From assembly GCA_018257865.1 (NCBI GenBank), contig JAEUBA010000009.1, positions 124,001-188,000 of the forward strand: a stretch of 64,000 nt of DNA. Reading direction: 5' to 3'. Within the stretch, counting starts at the first letter, position 1. Each line of letters begins with the position of its first letter. The notes under the pieces were generated by a model. It searched no databases. It was not told the DNA's origin and saw only the letters and a list, made by a program, of their open reading frames with translations. Made by a program: the position numbers and the translations under genes. The stretch comes from Stereocaulon alpinum (Eukaryota > Ascomycota > Lecanoromycetes > Lecanorales > Stereocaulaceae). Shown here piece by piece: positions 44,401 through 55,512 of this stretch.

Positions 44401-46377
44401 AAGACCAACACGATGCTATCAATGTGGATCTAAAACATGTGGATCCAAGGGTTTTCGATTTCGTTGTGCGTTATCTATATGCTGATGCCGATGAGGACAT
44501 GTTTGAAGATGTTGTGTCGGCTGATCTCGACGCTTTCCTTGATCTTGTAATGGAAGTCATGTCAGTGGCTAATGAGCTGATGCTTGATCGGCTAGCACAA
44601 TGCTGTCAGAAGGTTCTGGGTCGCTTTGGTAAGGACTATGGTTTATTTACACGTGTGCCTTCCAACTGACAGCTCTAGTCAACACGCGTAACGTATGTCA
44701 GCTACTGAATGCTGTTGCTCCATGCTCAGTCACCCAATTCAAAGATGCGGCACTGGAGTACATCTGCTTGAATCTCGAAGGCATGCTCGAAAATCAGTAA
44801 GGAGCTGTATGTTTATATAGTAAAGGTGACCGCTAACGACTCCAAGCCTTCTAAATGAACTCGACGAAGATCTGATACAAGAGCTTGACAACACAGTCCG
44901 CGAGAATCAGCTAGCATGCCTACCCATCGCGAAAAGCGGCAGAGCTGAAGCTGAGTTGGTCGAACGATATCCTGGGCTCCTCGATCTTATGGAGCAGAGT
45001 AAACGCATCAAGATTGATTCCGTCACTTTGCAAACTCGCCTTCACGAGCGGGAAGCGAGATCGGCCGGCGGTTCCAAAGCAAAAGCAGCTTTCCTAGAAG
45101 ATTTCGATCAGTCGCCTTCAGCGGCAAAACCTACTCCAAAATCACTACGAAACCAATATGACCAACAGAAAAGTCCGTCTCTAAAGCCGAAGAAGTCTGC
45201 AGCTGACCTTATGTTTGAGATGGACGATGATAGCGAGGCGGAGTTCGAAGACCTCAGCAAGACTACACCTATAGGGCAACGTCGGCCTCACGTCGTGGCC
45301 GCCAATGCTTTTACACCCATGGACAAGATCACTCATAACCAGCAAGAACTTGATTCGTCGCTAAGAGAAGCATACTCGATGGCAGCATCGACCAGCCCGC
45401 CCTCAACCACGGGCCAATTCATTGGTGCTGTCCCATCGTCTCCAGATCCCGTATCCTCGAGCGGCAAAAGAATATGGGCAGCTTCGTCCATGAATTCCTA
45501 CAAGGTTGACATGAAAGACATCATGGCTCAAGCATCTTCAAATCGTGTCTCCAATATCTCCGCTGGCTTGTCACTGCGTGCGAGGAATGGCGAAGCCTCC
45601 AACGTCGGGACCCCTCAAAAGTTGTCCCAGAGAGAGCGTAAAAAGCAGCAACAGCAACAGCAGCTACCACTGCAACAAACTTCGCCGATCGTCGCTTCAA
45701 GTCCCGTACTAGAGGAAAATCAAGCACGAGGCAAGAAAGCCGTATCGCCTTGGCAGGTAGCATCTACCGGTCCAAAAGTATCCCTCAAAGACGTGCTCGG
45801 TGGGGAGAGCAGCAAGTCGCTATCAAAGCAAGGCAGTGTAGCTCGTACGCCTTCGCCTCTAAACCTCAGGCAGACTGTCTCTGGAAAATCTCCGGCTACT
45901 CGGCGGGCCGTCAGTGGGCCTGCACAAAATCCAGCACCGTTGCAACAACGTAGTGTGTCTACGACGGATTCTACTAAACCTCTGCCGTCACGCTCATCAT
46001 CGGAGCAACCACATATTCAATCAATCCGTCACAATCCGCCTCCTGTTGAGCCAAGCTTACAGCTCTCAATGGCGGACATACTCTCGCAACAGCAGACGGA
46101 GAAAGATATCATCAAGGAGGCTGCTGCCAAAAGGAGCCTGCAAGAGATCCAAGAAGAGCAAGCCTTCCAAGAATGGTGGGATGAGGAGAGTCGAAAAGTC
46201 AAAGCGGAGGCAGAGGAAGCTGCAAAGCCTACTACTAGAGGTCGGAAAGGAATCAGGGGTAAAGGCAGAGGTGGGTTTCGGGGCAGGGGTAATGGGAGGA
46301 GTGATGGTGGCGAAGGTGCAAGTGGTACAGGGAGTAGGGGAGGAAGAGGTGGCAAGAAACCTGTACATGCCGGATAA
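41493..46377 (+). CDS. Ankyrin/RCC1/double-BTB protein, IBtk-like, 3 exons, 1594 aa
   Basis: Exons: 41493-44628, 44679-44796, 44847-46377. The joins VLGRF|VNTRNVCQLL and LEGMLEN|HLLNELDEDL are in phase, so the reading frame starting at 44956 is the tail of this gene and not a separate one. Domains in order: ankyrin repeats (about 90-165: HGVTLLHHIA, SGWTALHRALYFGNVTIARALM); RCC1 blades (about 249-560: ELFAFGSNKNFTLGFGDE, YMCGFGSGGRLGTGDE, FTWGSNADGQLGY, YTFGKNEGQLGL); a first BTB (about 776-880, from LSDVRIPIHDFIL); and a second BTB (about 925-1040, VEVDLDGKSVKVHSSL). A helical region and a disordered tail ending in RGG-like repeats follow. This is the layout of inhibitor of Bruton tyrosine kinase, in animals a CUL3 ubiquitin-ligase adaptor. 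A CUL3-adaptor role here is inferred. Confidence 0.88.
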
Positions 46378-46770
46378 TGGGTCGGAAAGGGTAATGAGGA
46401 TGAAGATTAACTCATGTACATATAATGCCTCATCGTAGTATACAGCGCTGTTCCAACACCTTGTCTAAATACAATGCTTTCCCTACAGGTCTCTATACCA
46501 TCGCGACCCGCATCCATCAAGCTTTCCACGGGGTATCATCTCTCCCCATCCAGCATCCACATCGTCATCCTACCTAACATCCCACATACACCTCCCTCAT
46601 CGATTCACCCCCTTCTATCCACCTTCCTCCTCCCAACCCCCTACCACAGAAATACCCCCCAATAACCTTCCTACTCGACACGAAATCTTGCTCCTGAAGT
46701 CCGCGCTATACACCCCGTCCCCGTCACGTCTCCTCTACTTAGGGTGTCTTTGGAGACTTGTCTGTGTGTG

Positions 46771-46811
<41 letters not shown>

Positions 46812-47398
46812 TGATTCAGGTGGTAGGTAGTAGGTAGTGGAGGGGGGATTGGGGGACAAAGGGTAGGGTAGAGTTGGCAGGGGCGGAGATTTGAGGTCCG
46901 GAGGTGCGTTGATTTGGGAGGGTTTTGGAGATGGGAGATGGGGTGATTTTTGGGGGGGGTTTAGAGAGGGGGAGAGGGGGGGGGGCTGATGTGGGTTTGG
47001 GTTGGGATGTGGAGGTGGTGATTTGGGGTGGGTTTTCGCGAGCAAGGGTTGTCGTGGGGACTTTTGCTGTGGTGGGGATTTTCATTGGGTTTCGTATTCA
47101 CGGGTTAAGGGCGTCGAGTTGGGGATGAGAGATGATGAGATGAAGAGAGGGAAGTAATGGTATTGCATGATGTTGTTATCCTGTCTATGCTAGTGATTAT
47201 ACCTTGCGGCAAGTGTAATCCATGTTGAACTGGTCTCTGATCTTGTAGGAAAACAGACCACATAAAAGGTGATCATCCATTGAAAAGAAGTTGAATAAAT
47301 TGTAGTTGTCAGCCATAACAGAGTATTGAATGTTGAGAGTGTCCCTAAGAATATTGAGAACGGTCCCATCTCAACATTGAGCAAGCTGTCCAGAGATG
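46378..47398. other. Convergent intergenic region, strongly G-rich on the plus strand
   Basis: It lies between two gene ends. From 46770 to about 47110 the plus strand is mostly G with T and A, almost free of C. The opposite-strand proline-rich frames (47085-46671) are a consequence of this bias and are not called as genes. Confidence 0.6.
46772..46810. repeat. Uninterrupted G39 homopolymer
   Basis: Thirty-nine consecutive G on the plus strand, preceded by a short TG run (TCTGTGTGTGC). The true length may vary between isolates and reads. Confidence 0.9.
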
Positions 47399-49666
47399 TT
47401 AGTTGAAGATACTAAGATAGCCCTTCGAAGTCCGTAGTGTCCACTGCAAAGGTTCATTGCCATTGACTTTACTCTTTCCCACGGCAGCATCTGCCAAGTG
47501 CTCCAAGCCCCCGCGGTCATTGTCGTTTTCAGGACCAAGCTTTGTGGTGAGGAAGGCACTGATCACCCTATCCCATGCGGGCGCATCGCCGTTCTGCGAA
47601 TACGGGTGTCGGATTTGTGTTGAAGATAATTTGTCACGGAGTTCTCGTGATGCCGCAGTCGTTGATTCGCCATCTTTGCTCTTCTCCACGTGTTCAGCCA
47701 GAGTGATTGCCGCGAGCGCAACCCAATGGTGTGTCAAAGGACAGATATTAGGTGGATTGCTTTGGCCAATGAGTGTCACAATGGTGCGGGCGCCTTCAAT
47801 GACGTTTTGGGCGCTCGCGAAGGAATCTTCCAGTTGGATGTCTGCTAGAAGCTGTACATGAAGATATGCCAGATGGAGCTGCGACAAAGTAGGGAAGTCC
47901 GTCATAACCCGGCGTTTTCTGCGAACCTCTGCCTTGATGACCTGGTTGAGTATGGACCTTGGATGCGGCCCTACTTTGTCAAGTTCGGAGTTGTAGCATA
48001 GATACCCCTTTAGCAGATGGCCTAAGGTGAGAGAAAGATCTAGCGAACCTTATTAGTGGACCAATGGCGTTGGTAAAGAGAATAGATGCACCTACCGGCA
48101 AGTTGAAATGATGCAGTGCCGAGCAAGTTCTCATCGGACTCGACTAGCTGAACGGTGTCCTCGTCAACCATTAACGCTCCGGAGGTGCTAGCTGCGTGCC
48201 AGCGGTCGAGTGTGGTCAGAACGAGCCACGCGCGGCGGCCTAGACTGTGGTACGAGTCGTCATCGCTGCTCAGGGGATATTTGTAGGACTGGTGTAGACG
48301 CATGGAAGAAGCAAAGTCAACCGCTCTAGCGATTGTAATATCCGGCTGTGGGCGCGATGGACCAGCGTTGTCACCAGCGATGATCAGAAGTATCAATATT
48401 TGAAGACAGATAAGGTTGGCAGCCGGCGTGCGAGTTTTGAATTCTTCATCCAAATTTAAAGATGTGAGGTATCTGAGAGCATTATTCAAAGTATCATTCT
48501 TCGTTGAGGTGCATAATACGGTCGCAGCATCGACTGCAGCGAAAAAGGCCTCGCAAATCTCGGGAGACGTCTGGTCCAACTCTTGTTGTATGCGTGTCCT
48601 TCGGTGGGCGAGTACGGGGAAGTAAGGATGGACCACTTCGTAGTAGCTGCAAACATATTAGCAGAGCGCGGACACAGCCAAGTCGTGGGCTTACAGGTTG
48701 AGTATCTTCGCGTTCTCAACGAAGTAGATGTTTGTCTTGCGTGGTTGAGTATTGTTGCCTCCTTGAGCGTTATTGTGTGGTTGAGAAATGATAGGATGAC
48801 TAGGCTGCTCCAAGCCCTTATGAGTCGATTCTTCTCGAGGCAGGCCATCGGTGAATGCGCTTTGCTGTCTCGGAGTGTATGTTTGTGGTTGGTAAGCATT
48901 GTTAGTGTAGGTAGGAGATCCTTCGACCATGTCGTAAGTTCTCTTCCTCGAGCCGTATTCATTCGGTTGGGGTTGAGTGAAACCGCCTGGCTGTTCTTGT
49001 ATGATTGGAGCGTAGTTCATCTCTGGAGGCGTGGTCCCGGTCCAGTTCCTGTTGTACTCTAACAGGTTAACGCGCTCTGCTAGTTCCTTGATATAGCTTT
49101 GCTTGTCAGTTCATGGGCTTTTTACACCAGGGCTCTATCCGCCTACCCTTTGCTTGGACCTCTCTTTTGCGGTGCTCTACTAAAGTCACAGACTTGACCC
49201 GAGCGGCGACAAGCGGAGCATTGAGTACCGGGTGTCTCTGATTCTGCATCACACCGTATCTACCCAGGTCAGTATTGGCGGATCTCAATGGTTGTGCGCC
49301 AATTTCTGCATTGCATGGCGAACGGCATACCTTCTTTCTCCTGCACTCGTCACAAGCTCGTGATACCTTTGATCTCTTTCTTGAAGAAGATTCCGGGTTG
49401 TTCAGGTCCTGGCTCTGATCCGCCTCAAGTCCGCGCTGAGCAAGCTGCTGTGGGGTAGAAGGCTGAGGCTGTCGTATGTTCTGGCCATTGTCATTGCTTT
49501 GTGCGAAGTCGCGCGTATCTCCTGCGCCTCCTTGCATTGGTGCCGCCATTGCCGGCGGAATATGTGAGTGCTCGGCTGGAGGCATGTGGTGCTGATTTGC
49601 GTTGTAGAAAGGATGAATGTCTTCATGTGCAGCGTGGGGCGATGGATAGGAGTTTGGCTGAGTCAT
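47399..49666 (-). CDS. Zn2Cys6 transcription factor, RGT1-like (glucose response), 5 exons, 674 aa
   Basis: Exons: 49666-49331, 49259-49147, 49096-48695, 48646-48096, 48021-47399; all joins are in phase. The zinc cluster is split by intron 1: SRACDECRRKK|IRCDAESE, then QCSACRRSGQVCDFSR. All six Cys are present, followed by the linker QKRGPSKG|YIKELAERVNLLE. The KRGPSKGY linker after the cluster is characteristic of the yeast Rgt1 family, which represses or activates hexose-transporter genes according to glucose. The middle homology region begins YYEVVHPYFPVLAHRRTRI, a fungal-specific TF domain of about 400 residues (AWLVLTTLDRWHAAS). The N-terminus is Q/P/H-rich. It acts in the nucleus as a DNA-binding regulator, presumably on CGG-type sites. 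Assignment to RGT1 rests on the cluster and linker only. Confidence 0.85.
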
Positions 49667-50526
49667 CCTGGTTCGTTCTCACCGGAGAAGGCGTCAGAAT
49701 TTGAACTCCTATATGCGGTATTCCGAGATAGCTCTCTAGATAGAGGGTGGGAGTTGCTGTGCAGGCCGGAAGTGGGACCGGAGGTTGAGAGTAAGTTTGG
49801 GCTTAGCGTCATTGGGGGTGGGCTAGACAAGTGACAGGAATGGATGTGCATATCTTCACGACTCTTGAGAACATACATGCTGTTCTACAGAGGAAAGCTT
49901 TGAGGAAAGTGATTCTCTACCACTTCTGTTTACGAACGAGGATCCTCTACCGGAGGCATGTTCTTCCTAGTGACGGCTTCGGAGTAACCTGCGTGAGCGA
50001 AACCCTAAGAGCCTAGCTCACAATTGTAAGGACTACTGGTGGCAATAGTCTCATGGAATTTACAGTATCCAAGCTCTATCGTACTCGATTGCATCGTGGG
50101 TAGTCTAACTCAATGTTGGTCATTGTTGGAAGGTATTGCAGTAAGCATGGATTTTGGCCATTACAAATCGATAATGCAGTGACACAGCTTAGACACTAGC
50201 TGCTACTAGTATTATATTGTCTGGCTCAACCTCACTTCTCTCCTTGGAAGCCCAATAGGTCTTTACTCCCAAGCGGGCTTGCTGTAAGGAACCTGGGCAT
50301 ATTTCCCATGTAATCACTACGGATTTCTGCTCAAGAGACGACTGGCTTGTCAGCTCGGTACCTGCTTGATGGTGCTCACAAACGTGCGTCCTATCCATTC
50401 CACAGGAGGCTATCCGCTTGTCCGAATTTCGTAGGTCCTCGTAGAAGTGAGAACTAGCGCTCTGCGTTGAGCTGCATAGCCAGGGAATCGGCCCCTATTT
50501 TCATGTCACTGCCAAGAATTTCCTTG
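49667..50526. other. Intergenic upstream of the RGT1-like gene
   Basis: No gene is recognised. The right part is the 3' flank of TSR2, the left part the promoter of the zinc-cluster gene. Confidence 0.45.
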
Positions 50527-51212
50527 TCATCTTTTCCTCTTGCTGATAACCTCCGTAAAGCCGTCCTCATCAACCTTGCGCTGCACTTTTTCCTTCGGAG
50601 CCTTTGCCAATACAGGTGCATCCACCATCTCGGCGTCGTCATCTTCCTCGTCATCCAAGTCATCGCTATCCCAATCTGTATCATCGTCATCCTCTCCTCG
50701 GTCCACGTGCTGGAAGTTGACCTTCCCACTACCTCCTTTGCTTTGTCTCTGCTGCCATCGCTGGTACATCTCATCTACCAATGCAAAGTCCCCTTGTAGC
50801 GTCAACTTCCTTAGCCCAACAATCTTTGCGGCGATCTCTTCCCCACTTCCATCCTCGACGTTGATATCAAATTCGTCATTCATGACGTTGAGCATGAACT
50901 CTTCCACATATTCAACGTCTGCGTCTGGGGTATCCGTCATGAGCTGGGAAATGGAACCGGCAAACCAATCGCGCTTCTCTGAAGATTCAGGGCCTCCCCA
51001 TGAGTTCTGAACAGCCAGTGTAAGCGCAGGCCACGAAGATAGAGTAAGGGCGATTGAAAGGTCGAATTTGTTTTGGATCTTCTCTATGGTGATTCAGCAT
51101 CGAGGGATTTTCAGGTTTGGCAAGCAAATTTACCAGGCGATGGTGGAAGTGCGACTCCCCCTTGCGCTTCTCTGACTAAATGCCCAACGGGCACTGAAGA
51201 GGGAGCTGTCAT
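50527..51212 (-). CDS. TSR2: Pre-rRNA processing protein TSR2, 2 exons, 211 aa
   Basis: Exon 1 is 51212-51134 (MTAPSSVPVGHLVRE) and exon 2 is 51083-50527. The 50-nt intron joins PPSP|EKIQNKFDLSIALTL in phase. Family landmarks: FDLSIALTLSSWPALTLAVQ, NSWGGPESSEKRDWFAGSI, then DVEYVEEFMLNVMNDEFD and NVEDGSGEEIAAKIVGL, matching the WGG domain of Tsr2. An acidic stretch (DDDDTDWDSDDLDDEEDDD) and a basic tail ending KRKR follow, as in other members. Tsr2 is an escortin that carries eS26 (Rps26) and helps its delivery to pre-40S particles, supporting 20S pre-rRNA processing. The ATG at 51212 is the first in phase that yields the conserved N-terminus. The gene looks complete. Confidence 0.92.
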
Positions 51213-51585
51213 AATGTTCGATGGCAATAGGGTAGGAACAGTCTTATGTGCGGGAGACCTGCCCGAAACTAGGGACACTTTTAGTGGGAGATCGGCATGT
51301 CGGCGTTTCGAGATAACGATTGTCGATACTCCAGTGCCTATGTCATCTACGGCGGTGAAGGGGAGAACGAAATACAATACAGGGTCGCAGACTGCGTGTA
51401 GGCGATCGCAAACATTCCTTTGGTTACCAATGCTTTTACAGACCATCTAGTTTTCTCTACTCAGAAATGCTATTAATGCTGTTGGCTTCGGTCTCCTTCC
51501 TTTGCGTGGAGATATAGCTTTCTGGGTATGAGTAGCCCGTCAGCTTTGGTCAACTTGCTGCTCTTCCCTCCGGGCAAATGTCACA
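51213..51585. promoter_or_regulatory. Shared upstream region of TSR2 (-) and the lipase-type gene (+)
   Basis: The 373 bases separate two divergent starts and should hold both promoters. No specific element is identified. Confidence 0.5.
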
Positions 51586-54500
51586 ATGGTCTTCAACACA
51601 ATCTCCGTTGGTACGGCCGTCACGCCCAAAGTGATTGAGACATATTTCTCACATGTACGTATCAAGCCAGATTCGATGGAAAAGGGGTGCCTGCTCACAA
51701 TGTCTACAGTACCTAAACCGTAAACCGCTTCGCGAAAAGCCTACCGCCCACATATCATACCATGAAGGCGTCAACTTAATTCGCCAATTCCTCAATTACG
51801 CTTCCCATCACACGGTCGAGGACATCCAAGGTTTTACTTCCCAATGGGTACCCAGTCCTCGCTGGGTCAAAGTCGACGAAGTGGACATACCCGAGAAATG
51901 TATCTCCGAGGCTGCAGAGGCACTAGTCGCGCAGCTTGGACATCGAGGCGTTGATAAAGTTGGGGGAGAGAAATGGTGGCAGTGGCGAAGAGACGGTAGC
52001 AAGCTCCAGGCGGAATGGATCGAGATGAGAAGGGACTACACCAAAAGGAAAGCAAGCGGAGAGAAAGGCAAAAGGGTCATGCTCTATGTGCATGGTGGTG
52101 CATACTTTTTTGGAAGCGTTGATGAGCACCGGTATCAGTTGCAACGCCATGCACGGAAGCTGGAAGCTAGAGTCCTTGCTCGGTATGATCACTTAGACTT
52201 AACAAGAAAGAAAATGTACTGACCGCTCGCAGTAAGTATTACATACCTATGGCACATCTAACAACGGCCACTAACGCCGTGACGTGCAGCGCGATACCGG
52301 CTGGCACCGCAATTTCCATTTCCATGCGGTCTGCTTGACTGCTTGGCAACGTATCTACACCTTTTAACCGTTCAAGAGCCACCAGAGATCATTCTTGCAG
52401 GCGATTCAGCAGGCGCAGGAATGATTGTAAGGTGTGTGCGATATCTATTAGTGCCAGATCAAGCTGACATGAATCAAGTATACTTGTAATACTACGTGAT
52501 AGAAATCTTCCGCTGCCAGCTGGCGCGATTCTCATATCGCCCTGGGTCGACTTGACCCATTCATTTCCTAGCGTCGCAGGCGACGGCTCCTCTGATTACA
52601 TACCAGCGCACGGGTTTCACCAGCGCCCATCGGCCTCCTGGCCACCACCTAATACCGATGATATGGAACAGATTGCAATGCATGCAGTTGAACAGATAGC
52701 TGGTGAAGCTCTTCCGCGAAAGTCCAGCCAAGCACAGCGGCGGGAAGCCAGAGAAGAGGCTATCCAAGGGTTCTCCGTGGATCATACGCCAAGCAACTTG
52801 CATCCGAGAGAGAATGCTGATAACCCGTTTGGCACTGAGGGTGCAAGCGAGAGACCGGGGAATACAATACCTGGGCCCGGACATGATCTTTCGATATTGA
52901 TAGACGGAAAATTCATCGAGATCAAAGACCAAATTCATATGTATACTACTAACCAGCTAATCTCCCATCCTTTGGTCTCTCCTGTACTGCAGCCTTCCCT
53001 TGGAGGCTTGCCGCCTTTACTCGTTGTGACCGGTGGCGGCGAAGTGCTTCGAGACGAGCAGATTTATCTAGCTCATAAGGCCGCCGACCCCGCAAAGTAT
53101 CCCCCCGGTGAGGCATACCTCGACGAATATCCCGAAGCAAGGGATATCATCGCCAAGTGGCATCCCACAAATGTCCAGCTTCAGGTTTGGGACGATTTGT
53201 GCCATGTAGCCCCAACACTTAGTTTCACCAAGCCGGCCAAATACATGTATCGGTCTATTGCTCAGTTCGGTGCATGGGCGTTAGCTCGAGCACAGAAGAC
53301 GGAGATCGAGATCACGGATGACGATGAGATGTCAATTATTTCCTCTAGGACAGATACCGAAAGCGAAGAAGACCTCAAGAAGCCAAAGCAAACCAAAACC
53401 ACGATGTCAAACGGCGTAGCACAGGGCGGCACCGTAGAACATGATCAAATTGGTAGAGCGGGCGATCCACTGCCAGTATTCAAGGATCACATGATTCGGC
53501 AAAGAATTGATAGACATGGCAATGTTTTTCCTCTGGACCCCCCTTCATCTCTCCCGGCATTGCAGATGTCTTCGAATGAAATTGGTGTTATCAAACCTGG
53601 ACCTGTCCAGAAGTGGATGGAGGCAAAAAAGCAGTGGGACACAAAGTATGCTCGAGAGAAGCGAAAGGTGCAGAAGCAACGTGCTAAGGAAATGGCCAAA
53701 GGGTATCAAAGCTTCGGGAATGACGAAGTCCCTCCACCGTCAGCTTTGGCTGGGCGAAGAGGTCTGAGCATGCCCAAGGAAGAGAAGAAGTCAAGAAGTT
53801 GGGGCATGAGTCTGTGGAGCTTGTGGGGAAGCTCTCACGATGAGGATACTGTAAGCACACTACTCATTAGCATTAGAGACTCTTAAGCTGATAGTCTACA
53901 GATCACCCGCGAAGAAAAAGCAGACAAAGAGCCTGCCAAGTCCACTATGACCGAGACCGATGGCACCAGCGGGCGACCTACAGGTCCTGATAAGACACTC
54001 AGCCACTCGGTCCCCGGATCTAGGCGGCGAACAGTCACTGACGCAGGTCAAACCAATCATGAGCAAATCCCTATGAATGGCGAGAAAGCATCATATACAG
54101 CGAATGCCGGCAATCGCAAGGACAAGCCTTCCACGAACGGCACATCTACCCATTCGAACCACCTAGCCGTACCAACAGTCACGTCGGACCCGCCGTCCCC
54201 CGCAGACGACAGCCCTACCAACAAAGACTCCTGGACTAAACCCTCAATTTCCAAGCGCCCAACAGCAGGCGGCGTAGCATATCCCTTCAAACTAAGCTCT
54301 CACATCATTGAAACCAGCCGAAACGCAAGCACCGTAACTCTGCAGAGCCAGCCTGGCATTGTCTCGCCAAAAGTTGAAGAGGAGGAGAAACAGCTCGGAG
54401 AAAACATGGACACTACAACAGGCGAAGCGCCAAACCCATCGACTGAGTCTGTGCCAGAAAGCGTGCCCCAAAGCGGTACCGAAGAATGGAGACAAGGACC

Positions 54501-54711
54501 CCAAGATGAGAAAATGCGACGTATTGGCGAAGACGACGATAATGGTGAGGGGAATGCGGCTGGTGGTAGGAGACGAACGCTAGAGGATGCGAAGGGCGTG
54601 CTGCATTATGGGTTTGTGGGTAGTAGAGATAAAGACGAGAAAGGTAATGGGAGTGCTGCGGACGGGAAGAGACCTGTAGTTGATAGGGTTGATACTGCTA
54701 GTTTGGATTAG
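51586..54711 (+). CDS. Alpha/beta hydrolase of the hormone-sensitive-lipase type with long C-terminal extension, 5 exons, about 954 aa
   Basis: Exons: 51586-51654, 51710-52182, 52290-52431, 52479-53850, 53902-54711. The start MVFNTISVGTAVTPKV is in good context (CACAATGG). Catalytic signs are the oxyanion motif LYVHGGAYFFGS, the nucleophile elbow ILAGDSAGAGM (GDSAG, HSL type), a probable Asp in GGGEVLRDEQ, and His in WDDLCHVAP. An insert of about 120 residues separates the DLTHSF and LISHPL segments. After residue about 550 the sequence is charged, disordered and Ser/Pro-rich. It probably hydrolyses acyl or acetyl esters in the cytosol or at lipid bodies. The intron after exon 2 does not keep phase with any GT donor. 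One extra G at 52182/52183 would explain it (CTTGCTC|GTATGA would give VLAPRYRLAPQ). A recent frameshift or a base error is therefore possible. Confidence 0.78.
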
Positions 54712-55512
54712 ATAGGATGAGCGTCGTATACAAGCTTAATTGAAAGTAACTAATAAATCATAATATATTCTGCTCGCGTCGTGCACCTTTTGTTCATTAT
54801 TGGCCGTGATACCAGAAGTTTTCGTGAGTCTGAGTATGTGCGGAGCTGATCCTCAGGCCGTATAAGCTCCTGTTGTCTCCTTTTACACATGTGCGTCTTC
54901 AGGCACCGACCAATCCTCGCTACACATGCTCAAGCACTTCCAAAGATAGTGCGTACGCAGCTCTAACCCTACTCGAATTCAATGCGTTCTCAAATTCATT
55001 GTCCATTGCATATACCCATATCTAAATCCCAAGAAAATCGTGCTAGCACCTTCATCCGTACATCCATAGACGTACATGAACCCCAACACAAAAGAAAACG
55101 AGCGAATCTCAGTGCCGTTATTAAAAAGGAATAAGCCGTGAAACAGGACATTGCGAACCATGACACCGATGAGGAAAGCATATTTATCCGACTTGTTCAG
55201 TCTCGGTAGAGACTCCATACACATAAAACGACTGATGGGAGAATCCAACACTATTATGAAACTCCGTTTCGCTAGCGCTTTCTGTTTTTGAAATGAATTC
55301 ATCCTAGCCCTGATACCGTTGAGATCGACACTTTCTTAGCTTTTCCGTCCTTGGTATCGACGCACTGCTGGCTCGAGAGCTAATCCAGTTGTCGTACTGC
55401 CGGCTCCGTCTCAACCTTGCATCACGAATATGTGCGGACCTGGGACTGAGATTTTGATGTCCAGATGAATTCTTCGAATGTATGATGCGTAAATACCGAG
55501 GGTACAGGTCCG
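54712..55512. other. Convergent intergenic region, no gene recognised
   Basis: A 107-codon minus-strand frame (55302-54979) has two hydrophobic patches but no family resemblance and is not called. Confidence 0.4.

Noticed and set aside
44956..46377. Separate gene starting at 44956
   Set aside because: Two introns at 44629-44678 and 44797-44846 connect it in phase to the IBtk-like gene, and the joined text is conserved.
46671..47085. Proline-rich minus-strand protein(s)
   Set aside because: The frames mirror the G-rich tract, have no start in good context and no family resemblance.
54979..55302. 107-codon minus-strand frame with hydrophobic patches
   Set aside because: No family resemblance and sits in a convergent spacer.
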